NCBI GenBank assembly: GCA_002331385.1
Contig: DCYB01000014.1
Coordinates: forward strand, 186,001-250,000
Reading direction: 5' to 3'
From: Comamonadaceae bacterium UBA2121
GTDB lineage: Bacteria > Pseudomonadota > Gammaproteobacteria > Burkholderiales > Burkholderiaceae_C
Length of the DNA: 64,000 bases
Below are positions 16,622 to 25,063 of this stretch, piece by piece (position 1 is the first letter of the stretch; each line of letters begins with the position of its first letter). Position numbers and translations under genes: made by a program. The notes under the pieces were generated by a model. The model was not told the origin of the DNA. It searched no databases and saw nothing but the letters and a program-made list of their open reading frames with translations.

Positions 16622-16645
16622 CACGGTCAGGAGGGACCGTGGCTG
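16622..16645 (-). terminator. Leaky terminator after the binding-protein gene
   Basis: A 7-bp perfect stem CACGGTC/GACCGTG with a 6-nt loop, followed on the minus strand by CTTTTG. It begins 5 bp after the stop of the binding-protein gene and stands before the permease gene of the same operon. Such partial terminators are usual where the binding protein is needed in excess. A second, weaker inverted repeat (ACCGGCAG ... CTGCCGGT, about 16567-16612) lies next to it. Confidence 0.55.
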
Positions 16646-16646
16646 G

Positions 16647-17456
16647 TTACTTGATGATGTCCTTGCCGAACCACTGGGTGGCAATCTTGGCTGCGGTGCC
16701 ATCGGCCTTCATGTCGTTCAGGGCCTTGTTCAGCTTGTCCAGATCGGCGGTGTCGTCCTTGCGCAGACCCACGCCGTATTCTTCGGTGCCGAAGTTCTCG
16801 TCCAGCACGGCGTATTCATCGGGCTTCTTGGCGACGTAGTAACGGCCCACCACTTCGTCCACCACCACGGCTTCCAGACGGCCTGCGGACAGGTCCATCA
16901 GCGCGGTCACGTTGTCGCCAAAGGTCTTGAATTCCTTGAGCGACTTGAACACGGCGTCTTCCTTCTTGACAGCGTCCACCGCGCTGGAGCCTTCCTGCGC
17001 GCCGACGATCTTGCCAGCCAGCTCGGCCTTGGTCTTGATTTCCGACTTGGCGGGTACCACGACGATCTGGTGGTTTTCCATGTACGGAGCGGAGAACGCG
17101 ATCTTTTCCTTGCGCTCTTCGGTGATGGTCAGACCATTCCACAGGGCGTCAACGCGCTTGCCAGCCAGTTCGGCTTCCTTGGCGCTCCAGTCGATGGGCT
17201 TGAACTCCACCTCTACGCCCATGCGCTTGGCCGCTTCACGGGCCATGTCGATGTCGAAGCCAACGAGCTCGTTCTTCTCGTCACGGAAGCCCATGGGCGG
17301 GAAGTTGTCATCCAGACCCACCACCAGCTTGGTGACGGCCGCGGGCGTTGGTTCCGGAGCCCCCGGAGCCGCAGTTTGCGAGGAAGAATCGTTTTTGCTG
17401 CATCCAACCAAAGCGGCACCCAAAGCGAGGAGCGCGACTGCGGCAATCTTTTTCAT
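16647..17456 (-). CDS. Polar amino acid-binding lipoprotein of an ABC transporter
   Basis: A 269-residue substrate-binding protein (SBP_bac_3 family). The signal MKKIAAVALLALGAALVGCS ends in the lipobox LVGC, so the mature protein is lipid-anchored, with a short Ser/Pro/Ala linker. The binding domain has VGLDDNFPPMGFRDEKNELV, GFDIDMAREAAKRMGV, the Arg-containing segment TITEERKEKIAFSAPYMEN, and VGAQEGSSAVDAV. It is the first gene of the three-gene uptake operon. The ligand is probably a polar amino acid, but the sequence does not decide which. Confidence 0.93.
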   Translation of the reverse strand: MKKIAAVALLALGAALVGCSKNDSSSQTAAPGAPEPTPAAVTKLVVGLDDNFPPMGFRDEKNELVGFDIDMAREAAKRMGVEVEFKPIDWSAKEAELAGKRVDALWNGLTITEERKEKIAFSAPYMENHQIVVVPAKSEIKTKAELAGKIVGAQEGSSAVDAVKKEDAVFKSLKEFKTFGDNVTALMDLSAGRLEAVVVDEVVGRYYVAKKPDEYAVLDENFGTEEYGVGLRKDDTADLDKLNKALNDMKADGTAAKIATQWFGKDIIK

Positions 17457-17973
17457 GGTCTTGCTGTGAAATTAATAGAAGAAAGAAATCAACGAACATC
17501 TGCCGCGCCGGGATTGCCCCAGCCAAATGCAGATTCCGTCCTGAAAGGGAAAACCCATTATTTTCGCCCACCTTGGACGGGTTGCGCTGAAGTTGGCGCA
17601 ATTACGCGGGCAATTTGCTGCGACGTTCAACCAGAAACGCAACATGCGTCAACACACAATCGCGCAGCATTGCTATGAAAAAAGAAGCATTCCGCGGCGA
17701 TTGCCGCGTCATCGCCGCATTGAAAGCCGGTCTTTGACTGATAATGGGCCATAGAAATTCATAAACTCTTATGAATTGAGCTACAGATCTCCCGCCACCC
17801 TGCCCGGCCGACCAACGCCCCGGCGGCAGATGCTGCAAGCCACCCAAGCCATCCAGCACTCCCGCGCCGCAATCGATCAGTTGGTCCGTCCAACGGATGC
17901 ACCACGGCGTGACGTGCCATGATCCGATTTCCTGCCCTCTGCGCTCCGACCCGCACTCATAACGAACGAGACA
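17457..17973. other. 517-bp divergent intergenic region
   Basis: This gap lies between the leftward amino acid transporter operon and the rightward Bcr/CflA gene, so it must hold promoters for both. A TTGACT at 17734-17739 with ATTCAT 17 bp downstream could drive the exporter, and a palindrome overlaps that -10 region. I see no small gene with a convincing start or ribosome site. Confidence 0.5.
17756..17777. promoter_or_regulatory. 22-bp palindrome upstream of the Bcr/CflA exporter gene
   Basis: Perfect 9-bp arms AATTCATAA/TTATGAATT with a 4-bp centre. It overlaps the possible -10 element of the exporter promoter and is AT-rich in a GC-rich surrounding. This is a plausible repressor site (TetR or MarR type regulators use such sites), but no regulator gene is adjacent. 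Confidence 0.45.
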
Positions 17974-19209
17974 ATGCATCCCAACGCCGACAAACTCTGG
18001 AACTCCCCGCGCTGGATGCTGGCCATTTTGCTGGCGCTGCTCGGCATGCTCGGGCCGTTTTCCATCGACACCTATCTGCCCGCCTTTCCCGCGATTGCGC
18101 AGGCGCTGCATGCCTCGCCCGTGGAGATGCAGCAGACGCTGTCGGCCTATCTGTTCGCTTTCGCGTTCATGACGCTGTTCCACGGCTCGCTGTCGGACAG
18201 CTTCGGGCGGCGGCCCGTCGTGCTGTGGGGCATCGTGGTCTACACGCTTGCGTCCGCCGGCTGCGCGCTGGCGGACTCCATCGGGCAACTGGTATTGTTC
18301 CGTGCGCTGCAAGGGCTGTCTGCGGGTGCGGGCATCGTGGTCTCGCGCGCGGTCATTCGCGACATGTTCCCGCCGTCTGAAGCGCAACGTGTGATGAGTC
18401 AGGTGACAATCTTCTTTGGAGTGGCTCCGGCCATTGCGCCCATCGTCGGCGGCTGGTTCTCGGTGTATCTGGGCTGGGCCAGCGTGTTCTGGTTCCTGAC
18501 CGGTGTGGGCGTGTTCCTGTGGATCGCCAACTATCGCCTGCTGCCTGAATCGCTGCCCGTGCGCGATCGCCAGCCGTTTGACGTCGCGCACCTGCTGCAA
18601 GGCTATTGGGAGCTGGGCAGCAATCCGCGCTTCATCCTGCTGGCGCTGGCCAGTGGGGTGCCGTTCAACGGCATGTTCCTCTACATCCTCTCCGCCCCGG
18701 CGTTCCTGGGCGACATCCTGAAGCTGGGACCCACGCAATTCTTCTGGTTTTTCCTCGTGACCATCTCCGGCATCATGGGCGGCGCGTGGATGAGTGGCCG
18801 CCTCGCGGGACGCATTCCGCCCACGCGCCAGATTCGCCATGGCTTTGTGATCATGCTGGCGATGGCGCTGCTGAATCTGGTACTGAACCTGATTTTCAGC
18901 CCGCCGCCTCTTGCGCTGGCCATGCTGCCAATCGGTGTTTTCTCGTTTGGCTGGGCGCTGATGGTGCCCGTGGTGACACTGCTCGTGCTCGACCTGAACC
19001 CGGCGCGCCGGGGCATGGCCTCGTCGCTGCAGGCCTTCGTGGCATCGGTGGCGAACGGGCTGGTCGCGGGCGTGCTGGCTCCGCTGGTGATGCACTCCAG
19101 CGTGTGGCTGGCCGTGGGATCGTTGCTGCTGATGCTCGTCGGCCTCACGTCATGGGTGTATCTGCATCACCGCTGGCCCGACATCGGACGCACCTCGGCA
19201 CACCATTGA
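17974..19209 (+). CDS. Bcr/CflA family multidrug efflux MFS transporter
   Basis: A 411-residue major facilitator protein with 12 predicted membrane helices. The N-terminal helix reads LLGMLGPFSIDTYLPAFPAI, a hallmark of the Bcr/CflA drug-proton antiporters, and the loop 2-3 motif SLSDSFGRRPVV is the MFS signature. ALQGLSAGAGIVVSRAVIRD is the family motif in helix 4-5. It exports drugs such as bicyclomycin or chloramphenicol in relatives; the substrate here is not known. It stands alone and ends at a strong terminator shared with the helicase gene. Confidence 0.92.
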   Translation: MHPNADKLWNSPRWMLAILLALLGMLGPFSIDTYLPAFPAIAQALHASPVEMQQTLSAYLFAFAFMTLFHGSLSDSFGRRPVVLWGIVVYTLASAGCALADSIGQLVLFRALQGLSAGAGIVVSRAVIRDMFPPSEAQRVMSQVTIFFGVAPAIAPIVGGWFSVYLGWASVFWFLTGVGVFLWIANYRLLPESLPVRDRQPFDVAHLLQGYWELGSNPRFILLALASGVPFNGMFLYILSAPAFLGDILKLGPTQFFWFFLVTISGIMGGAWMSGRLAGRIPPTRQIRHGFVIMLAMALLNLVLNLIFSPPPLALAMLPIGVFSFGWALMVPVVTLLVLDLNPARRGMASSLQAFVASVANGLVAGVLAPLVMHSSVWLAVGSLLLMLVGLTSWVYLHHRWPDIGRTSAHH

Positions 19210-19263
19210 CTTGACGCGCAGACGCCCCGCCTGCGCACAACCGGACGTACAGCCGGACAGGCA

Positions 19264-19306
19264 ACAAAAAACCGCTGCGTTCGCATGAACTGCAGCGGTT
19301 TTTTCT
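19264..19306. terminator. Bidirectional terminator, exporter and helicase genes
   Basis: An A-run, an 8-bp stem (ACCGCTGC with GCAGCGGT) and a T-run TTTTTTCT. T-runs exist on both strands, so it can end both the rightward exporter transcript (55 bp after its stop) and the leftward helicase transcript (about 70 bp after its stop). Confidence 0.9.
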
Positions 19307-19373
19307 ATGGGCGGGACGCCGCTCGCCATTCCTGCTGGCGCGCCGGCATCACCGGATACTGATCAACAATCGA

Positions 19374-21404
19374 TCAACGGCCACCACGCGGAGTGCGCGG
19401 AGCGTACGGCTTCGCACCTGTGCCGGACTTGGCATGGGCGTGGTTCGGTGCAGGACGGCGAGCCGGTGCGCCAGCCGTCGTGCGGCCTGTGTCACCAAAG
19501 CCTGGCTTGCGGCCATAGCCTTCGCCACCGCCGAAACCGCCGCGACGCTCGTCACCACGAGGGGCGCCAAAGCCGCCACGGTTTCCGCCTTCGTGGCGAT
19601 CGCCACCGAAGCCACCACGGCCACCGCCGAAGCCACCTTCGCGACGCTCGCCGCCAAAGGAGCGTTCACCGCCACCGAAGCCACCGCGACCGCCTTCACG
19701 ACGCTCACCGCCGAAACCGCCACGGCCACCTTCAAAGCGGTCACCGCCAAAGCCACCACGGTTGCCGCCTTCATGGCGATCACCACCAAAGCCGCCGCGA
19801 CCGCCGCCAAAGGAGCGCTCGCCGCCACGGTCACGGTCGCCGCCGAAGCCGCCGAAACCTTGCTTGCGGCCATAGCCCTCGCCATCGCGCTGACCACCAA
19901 AGCCACCCGAACGGCCACCGCCGCCAAAGCGCTTGTTGCCACCGCCGCCGTTGCGGCCACCACGGCCACCGAAGTCGGGCTGCGGAGGACGCTGTGTGGG
20001 CTCCAGTCCCGGAATCACTTCAGGCTTGAAGCGTTGCTTGGTGTAGCCCTCGATGTCGAACACGCGGCGACGATCACGGAACTCCGCAAACGTCACGGCC
20101 TGACCCTGGCGACCTGCGCGGCCTGTACGGCCAATGCGGTGCGTATAGTCTTCCGCCTTCATCGGCAGGCCGAAGTTGAACACGTGCGTGATGGTCGGCA
20201 CGTCGATGCCACGCGCGGCCACGTCGGTGGCCACGAGAATTTGCACCTGACCATTGCGCAGCGCCATCAGGCGGCGATTGCGCAGACCCTGGCTCAGTGC
20301 ACCGTGCAGCGCCACAGCAGAGAAGCCGTCTTGCTGCAGATCGTTGGCCAGGCCGTCGCACTCAATCTGCGTGCTGGCGAACACCACGGCCTGATTGATG
20401 GACGTGTCGCGCAGCCAGTGGTCGAGCATCTTGCGCTTGTGCTGGGCGTTGTCGGCCCAGAACAGCACCTGCTTGATGTTGGCGTGCTGCTCTTGCGGCG
20501 AGTCGATCTGGATCTTCTTCACCGAAGCGCCGTTATCGTGCATCACGCGCATGGCCAGTTGCTGGATGCGCGGCGCGAACGTGGCGCTGAACATCATGGT
20601 CTGCTTGCGCTGGCTGGTCAGCTGGTTGATCTCGGCGAGGTCGTCCGAGAAGCCCAGATCCAGCATGCGGTCAGCTTCGTCGACCACGAGGAACTGCACC
20701 TGATCGAGCTTGATCTGCATGGAGCGCTGCAGGTCCAGCAGACGGCCCGGAGTTGCCACGACGAGGTTGGCGTTTTGCAGCTTGGCAATCTGCAACTGGT
20801 AAGGCATGCCGCCCACCACGTTGGCAATGCGCAGGCCCTTGCAGTGGCGCACCAGATCGATGGCGTCATGCGCCACCTGTTGTGCCAGCTCGCGTGTCGG
20901 GCACAGGATCAGGGCGCCAGGAACGGCGGCCTTGAAATGGCGCGGATTGGTCGGGTCCTTGCGGCGCGCACGTTTGGGCGCAGGCTCGCCCTTGGCAGCC
21001 GCTTCGGCGCACTGGCGATCAAACTCGGCACGCTCTTCAGCGTGCTTTGCCTCTTGCTGCTGGAGCAAGGTGTGCAGGACGGGCAGCAGGAAGGCAGCGG
21101 TCTTGCCGCTACCCGTCTGGCTGGACACCATCAGGTCGATGAAGCGGTCGCTGTCGCCAGCGGCTTCCATCGCCAGGGGAATGGCGCGGTCCTGAACTTG
21201 TGTGGGTTGGGTATAGCCCAGATCGCCAACGGCGCGCACCAGCTCGGGCGCAAGGCCCAGTTCGGCGAAAGCGTTGGGCGTGGCTTCTTCAGCCGCGTCG
21301 GACACTTCATTGGTGTCCACGGCGGACATGGAAACGTCGTTTTCTTCGGGCAAAACGGAATCAGCAGGCGCGAAATCGCCCTGCGAGTGCAGAGAATCAG
21401 TCAT
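19374..21404 (-). CDS. DEAD-box ATP-dependent RNA helicase with Gly/Arg-rich tail
   Basis: A 676-residue RhlE-like helicase that remodels RNA or RNP, probably in ribosome assembly or cold adaptation. The motifs are in order: GYTQPTQVQ (Q), SQTGSGKT (I), PTRELAQQ (Ia), TPGRLLDL (Ib), VVDEADRML (II), FSAT (III), VVFAST (IV), ATDVAARGID (V) and HRIGRTGRAG (VI). A basic insertion of about 45 residues (KRARRKDPTNPRHFK) sits between motifs I and Ia. From about residue 490 to the end the protein is a low-complexity tail of GGFGGDR/GGERR-type repeats, likely an RNA-binding RGG region. The matching DNA (19374-19960) is repetitive but coding. Confidence 0.95.
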   Translation of the reverse strand: MTDSLHSQGDFAPADSVLPEENDVSMSAVDTNEVSDAAEEATPNAFAELGLAPELVRAVGDLGYTQPTQVQDRAIPLAMEAAGDSDRFIDLMVSSQTGSGKTAAFLLPVLHTLLQQQEAKHAEERAEFDRQCAEAAAKGEPAPKRARRKDPTNPRHFKAAVPGALILCPTRELAQQVAHDAIDLVRHCKGLRIANVVGGMPYQLQIAKLQNANLVVATPGRLLDLQRSMQIKLDQVQFLVVDEADRMLDLGFSDDLAEINQLTSQRKQTMMFSATFAPRIQQLAMRVMHDNGASVKKIQIDSPQEQHANIKQVLFWADNAQHKRKMLDHWLRDTSINQAVVFASTQIECDGLANDLQQDGFSAVALHGALSQGLRNRRLMALRNGQVQILVATDVAARGIDVPTITHVFNFGLPMKAEDYTHRIGRTGRAGRQGQAVTFAEFRDRRRVFDIEGYTKQRFKPEVIPGLEPTQRPPQPDFGGRGGRNGGGGNKRFGGGGRSGGFGGQRDGEGYGRKQGFGGFGGDRDRGGERSFGGGRGGFGGDRHEGGNRGGFGGDRFEGGRGGFGGERREGGRGGFGGGERSFGGERREGGFGGGRGGFGGDRHEGGNRGGFGAPRGDERRGGFGGGEGYGRKPGFGDTGRTTAGAPARRPAPNHAHAKSGTGAKPYAPRTPRGGR

Positions 21405-21812
21405 GGTGTATGCAACCGCAGGCGCAACCTGCGGGAGGCTTCATCAAATGGTTAAAAAAACATCAACCATTCAACAAAACCTGCGCCAGCGTCGAATGCT
21501 GGGCGGGTGGGTGTTTTTCAGGGGCTGATACGGAGCGAGTCTCAAAAAGACAGGCTTTGCGTACGCCGTGAACCCGGTGTGAAGGGGAGATGTACAAAAC
21601 GCGTGAATCAGATGACCCGAGCCGAAAGAATTCTCAACGAACTTTCATTCTTGAGGATTCGTGGTTTCGCACTTTTCGTACCTCAACCAGCCATCAATTT
21701 CATGCAAGCCTGCAATTATCGCACGCCTCGGGTTTTCCCGCAATACCCGCGTTGACAAACGGGGCGCGCTGGCGCCGCCGTGTCGTTTTTTTATGCGCGT
21801 GGGCTCAAAGCG
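21405..21812. other. 408-bp helicase leader region
   Basis: Between orn and the helicase, both leftward. No gene is visible. The part next to the helicase has a T-rich stretch (minus strand) and a hairpin just before the start codon, listed separately. The length would allow a long 5' leader, as known for cold-shock helicases, but no cold-box can be claimed. Confidence 0.4.
21416..21434 (-). promoter_or_regulatory. Hairpin at the helicase ribosome-binding region
   Basis: A perfect 7-bp stem CCGCAGG/CCTGCGG with a 5-nt loop, ending 11 nt before the helicase ATG on the minus strand. No clear Shine-Dalgarno sequence stands between hairpin and start. The structure would cover the region where the ribosome lands, so it may limit translation in a temperature-dependent way; this is inference. 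Confidence 0.4.
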
Positions 21813-22391
21813 TCAGAGCGCCAGAAACGTGGTGCGATAGTGCGCCAGTTCGTCGATGGACTCGATCACGTCCGCCAACGCGGTATGGCGCTGCGCCTTC
21901 TTGAAGGAGTTGAACGCCTCGGGCTTCCAGCGCTTGGCCAGCTCCTTCAGCGTGCTCACGTCCAGATTGCGGTAGTGGAAATAGGCTTCCAGCTTGGGCA
22001 TGTACTTGACGAGGAAACGCCGGTCCTGCCCGATGGTGTTGCCGCACATGGGTGAGGCGCTGCGCGGTACGTACTTCTTGATGAACTCCACCAACTGCTC
22101 TTGCGCGTCGTCCTCGGACAGTGTGGACGCCTTCACCTTGTCGATCAGGCCGCTGCGTCCATGCGTGCCCTTGTTCCAGGCATCCATGCCATTGAGCAGC
22201 GCATCGGACTGGTGAATCACCAGCACCGGGCCCTCCACGCGCGGCTCCAGATTCGGGCCGGTGATGACCACGGCGATCTCCAGCAATCGATCCACTTCAG
22301 GGTTCAGGCCAGTCATTTCGCAATCAAGCCACACCAGATTCTGGTCGGATTTTGCAAGCTCGGGAACGTTCGGGGTAACGGTGTCAGACAT
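21813..22391 (-). CDS. orn: Oligoribonuclease
   Basis: A 192-residue 3'-5' exoribonuclease of the DEDDh family that degrades RNA dinucleotides and pGpG from c-di-GMP turnover. The DEDD residues are in VWLDCEMTGLNPEVDRLLEI (Asp and Glu), NTIGQDRRFLVKYMP (Asp) and RHTALADVIESI (His and Asp). The length is standard for the family, with about 12 additional N-terminal residues. It is divergent from the Ste24-like protease gene, whose start is 64 bp away, so promoters are tightly packed there. Confidence 0.96.
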   Translation of the reverse strand: MSDTVTPNVPELAKSDQNLVWLDCEMTGLNPEVDRLLEIAVVITGPNLEPRVEGPVLVIHQSDALLNGMDAWNKGTHGRSGLIDKVKASTLSEDDAQEQLVEFIKKYVPRSASPMCGNTIGQDRRFLVKYMPKLEAYFHYRNLDVSTLKELAKRWKPEAFNSFKKAQRHTALADVIESIDELAHYRTTFLAL

Positions 22392-22455
22392 GGCGGGAAT
22401 TGTCGCCGATCACCTACACTTGCGCTCGGACCCCCGATTTTTTCCAACTGCCCAC

Positions 22456-23751
22456 GTGTCGACTTCACTGATCTGGACCTCGCTGTTCGCCTTCTTCCTG
22501 CTCGCCGGGCTGTTGCTGCGCTTGTGGCTCGCCACACGCCAGATTCGCCACGTCGCACGCCATCGCAACACCGTGCCCGCCGCCTTTGCCGCGCGCATTC
22601 CGCTGGCCGCACACGAGCGTGCCGCTGACTACACCATTACCAAGTCACGCTTCGGGCTCTTCGAGATGGCACTGAGCGCCGCCGTCGTGCTGGGCTGGAC
22701 GCTGCTCGGCGGCCTCGACGCACTCAACCAATGGTTGATGGGGGCGCTGGGGGGCGGCATGTGGCAGCAATTGGCGCTGCTCACCTGCTTTGCTTTGATC
22801 AGCGGTGTCATCGATCTGCCCTCCTCGCTCTACAGCACATTCGTGATTGAGCAACGCTTCGGCTTCAACCAGATGAGCCTGCGCCTGTGGCTGGTCGATC
22901 TGCTCAAGAGCACGCTGGTGGGCGCACTCATCGGCCTGCCGTTGGCGGCGCTAATCCTCTGGTTGATGGGGGCGGCGGGGCAGCTCTGGTGGCTGTGGGC
23001 ATGGTGCGTGTGGATGGGTTTCAACCTGCTGCTGATGGTGATCTACCCACTGTTCATTGCGCCGATCTTCAACCAATTCCAACCGCTGGAGGACGACTCG
23101 CTGAAGGCCCGCGTCACTGCGCTCATGCAGCGCTGCGGCTTCACGTCCAAAGGCCTCTTCGTGATGGATGGCAGCCGCCGCAGCGCGCACGCCAACGCCT
23201 ACTTCACCGGCTTTGGCGCGGGCAAGCGCGTGGTGTTTTTCGACACGCTGCTCAAGCAGCTTTCCGTAGGCGAAGTAGAGGCCGTGCTGGCGCACGAGTT
23301 GGGCCACTTCAAGCACAAGCACATCACGCGCCGCATCATCGGCATGTTCGCCATCAGCCTACTGGGCTTTGCCTTGCTGGGCTGGCTGTCGACCAAGGGC
23401 TGGTTCTATACCGGACTGGGCGTGATGCCGAACTTCAACGTCACCGGCGTGGAGGGCTCCGCACCCAATGACGCGCTGGCGCTGCTGCTGTTCTTGCTGG
23501 CCGTGCCGGTGTTCACGGTCTTCCTGTCGCCCCTGTTCGCGCAGATGTCGCGCAAGCACGAATTCGAGGCCGACGCCTATGCCGTCGCGCAGACGCAAGG
23601 CGCTGATCTGGCGTCCGCGCTGCTCAAACTGCACGAGGACAACGCCTCCACCCTCACGCCCGACCCGGTGTACGTGAAGTTCTACTATTCGCATCCGCCC
23701 GCCACCGAACGGCTGGCGCGCATCCCCCATTCGCAAGCGAGCACCGCATGA
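22456..23751 (+). CDS. Ste24-like M48 family metallopeptidase
   Basis: A 431-residue membrane zinc protease related to CAAX prenyl protease 1. It has an N-terminal hydrophobic segment, several further membrane helices, and the zinc motif HELGH in VLAHELGHFKHKHITRR; the third ligand is the Glu in KHEFEADAYAVAQ. The substrate in bacteria is not known; a role in membrane protein quality control is possible. I take GTG at 22456 as start, because translation further upstream would overlap the orn coding region. The stop overlaps the start of the pterin dehydratase gene (ATGA). Confidence 0.9.
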   Translation: MSTSLIWTSLFAFFLLAGLLLRLWLATRQIRHVARHRNTVPAAFAARIPLAAHERAADYTITKSRFGLFEMALSAAVVLGWTLLGGLDALNQWLMGALGGGMWQQLALLTCFALISGVIDLPSSLYSTFVIEQRFGFNQMSLRLWLVDLLKSTLVGALIGLPLAALILWLMGAAGQLWWLWAWCVWMGFNLLLMVIYPLFIAPIFNQFQPLEDDSLKARVTALMQRCGFTSKGLFVMDGSRRSAHANAYFTGFGAGKRVVFFDTLLKQLSVGEVEAVLAHELGHFKHKHITRRIIGMFAISLLGFALLGWLSTKGWFYTGLGVMPNFNVTGVEGSAPNDALALLLFLLAVPVFTVFLSPLFAQMSRKHEFEADAYAVAQTQGADLASALLKLHEDNASTLTPDPVYVKFYYSHPPATERLARIPHSQASTA

Positions 23752-24098
23752 CGACACCCGCCAACGCCCTTCCGAAAAAAGACTGGTCGCAGCAAGCACG
23801 CCGCGCCTTGAGCGCGACCGAACTCGTCACCCAACTGGTGAACCTGCAAGGCTGGAGCCTGAACGGGGACGGTGCCAACGTGGCCATCGAAAAGACGTTC
23901 CGCTTTGGCAACTATTTTGAAACCATCGCGTTCGTGAACGCCGTCGCGTTCATCGCGCACACCGAAGATCACCACCCTGACCTGTCGGTGCATTACGACC
24001 GCTGCGTGGTGCGCTTCAACACGCATGATGTGGGCGGCATCTCGTCTACCGACCTCGAATGCGCCGCCCGCGTGGACGCGCTGCTGAGCCGCGAATGA
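23748..24098 (+). CDS. Pterin-4a-carbinolamine dehydratase
   Basis: A 116-residue PCD/DCoH-family protein. The family motif appears as EDHHPDLSVHYDRCVVRFNT HD, containing the His-His and Asp active-site residues, after WSLNGDGANVAIEKTFRFGN. It recycles the 4a-hydroxy pterin formed by aromatic amino acid hydroxylases; no such hydroxylase is in the window, so it may have another pterin role. It is coupled by ATGA overlaps to the protease gene upstream and rsgA downstream. Confidence 0.9.
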   Translation: MTTPANALPKKDWSQQARRALSATELVTQLVNLQGWSLNGDGANVAIEKTFRFGNYFETIAFVNAVAFIAHTEDHHPDLSVHYDRCVVRFNTHDVGGISSTDLECAARVDALLSRE

Positions 24099-25063
24099 GC
24101 GCACGCCCCGATCTGCACACAGGCCTCGTGGTCGGCAGCCACGGCCGCCATTGCGTCGTGGAGACGCCCGATGGCGAGCGCCGCATCTGCCATCCGCGCG
24201 GCAAGAAAAGCCAGGCCGTCGTGGGCGACCACGTGCGGTGGCAAGCCGCACCGCCGGGTCAGGGCGATGAGGGCACGATCGAAAAAGTCGACAAGCGCCG
24301 CAACCTGTTCTACCGGCAAGACGAAATCCGCACCAAGTCGTTTGCGGCGAATATCGATCAGGTGCTGATCCTGCTCGCCGCCGAGCCGGTGTTCTCCGAG
24401 AGCCAGCTTGCGCGTGCGCTGATCGCCGCCGAGGCCGAGCACATCACGCCCATCATCGCGCTCAACAAAAGCGATCTGGTCGAGCCGTTCGCCCGCGCAT
24501 GGGAGCGTCTCTGGCCTTATCGCCACATGGGCGGAGAACAAGACAAGTCGCATCACTACCGCGTTTTGCCACTCTCGCTCACGCAATCGGGAGCCGTGGA
24601 CCGCGATGCGCTCATGCCGCTGCTGCAAGGCAAGATCACGCTGGTGCTCGGACCCTCGGGCGTGGGCAAAAGCACGCTGGTGAATCTGCTGGTGCCCGGC
24701 GCTGCCGTGCTCACGGGCGAAATCTCGCAAGCGCTGAACTCGGGCAAACACACCACCACGACCACGTCGCTCTACTGGATCGACGCCGAGCGCACCACCG
24801 CATTGATCGACTCGCCCGGCTTCCAGGAATTTGGCCTGCGCCATCTGCAGCCCACGGACCTGGCCCGCTGCATGCCCGACGTCGGCATGCACGCGAGCGA
24901 CTGCAAGTTCTACAACTGCACGCACCTGCACGAACCGGGCTGCGCCGTGCGTCCGCTGGTGCAAGCGCCGGACACGCCGCTCACCCCGGAGATGATCAGC
25001 GCGCAGCGCTACCGCATTTACGGCGAGTTGTTTGAAGAGTTGAGCGCACCTCCGCGCTATTAG
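24095..25063 (+). CDS. rsgA: Ribosome small subunit-dependent GTPase A
   Basis: A 322-residue circularly permuted GTPase that checks late 30S subunit maturation. An OB-fold (residues 1-75) is followed by the permuted G motifs: NKSDL (G4), GPSGVGKSTL (G1) and DSPGFQEFGL (G3). The C-terminal zinc site is Cys-His type, in SDCKFYNCTHLHEPGC. The ATG at 24095 overlaps the dehydratase stop. The stop codon overlaps by 3 bp the stop of the convergent histidine kinase gene, so there is no room for a separate terminator. Confidence 0.95.
   Translation: MSARPDLHTGLVVGSHGRHCVVETPDGERRICHPRGKKSQAVVGDHVRWQAAPPGQGDEGTIEKVDKRRNLFYRQDEIRTKSFAANIDQVLILLAAEPVFSESQLARALIAAEAEHITPIIALNKSDLVEPFARAWERLWPYRHMGGEQDKSHHYRVLPLSLTQSGAVDRDALMPLLQGKITLVLGPSGVGKSTLVNLLVPGAAVLTGEISQALNSGKHTTTTTSLYWIDAERTTALIDSPGFQEFGLRHLQPTDLARCMPDVGMHASDCKFYNCTHLHEPGCAVRPLVQAPDTPLTPEMISAQRYRIYGELFEELSAPPRY

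Noticed and set aside
17602..19095. A 497-codon leftward open frame opposite the Bcr/CflA exporter
   Set aside because: Antisense shadow; the exporter has clear membrane helices and family motifs.
19374..19960. Repetitive DNA that could be mistaken for a CRISPR-like or satellite array
   Set aside because: The repeats are irregular, in frame, and encode the Gly/Arg-rich tail of the helicase.
19434..21455. A 673-codon rightward open frame opposite the helicase, rich in Ala and Thr
   Set aside because: It mirrors the helicase gene and its Gly/Arg repeats; no motif, no ribosome site.
21740..21815. T-run after a GC-rich stretch near the end of orn, as a terminator
   Set aside because: The T-run is on the plus strand, opposite to orn, and the stem in front of it is poor.
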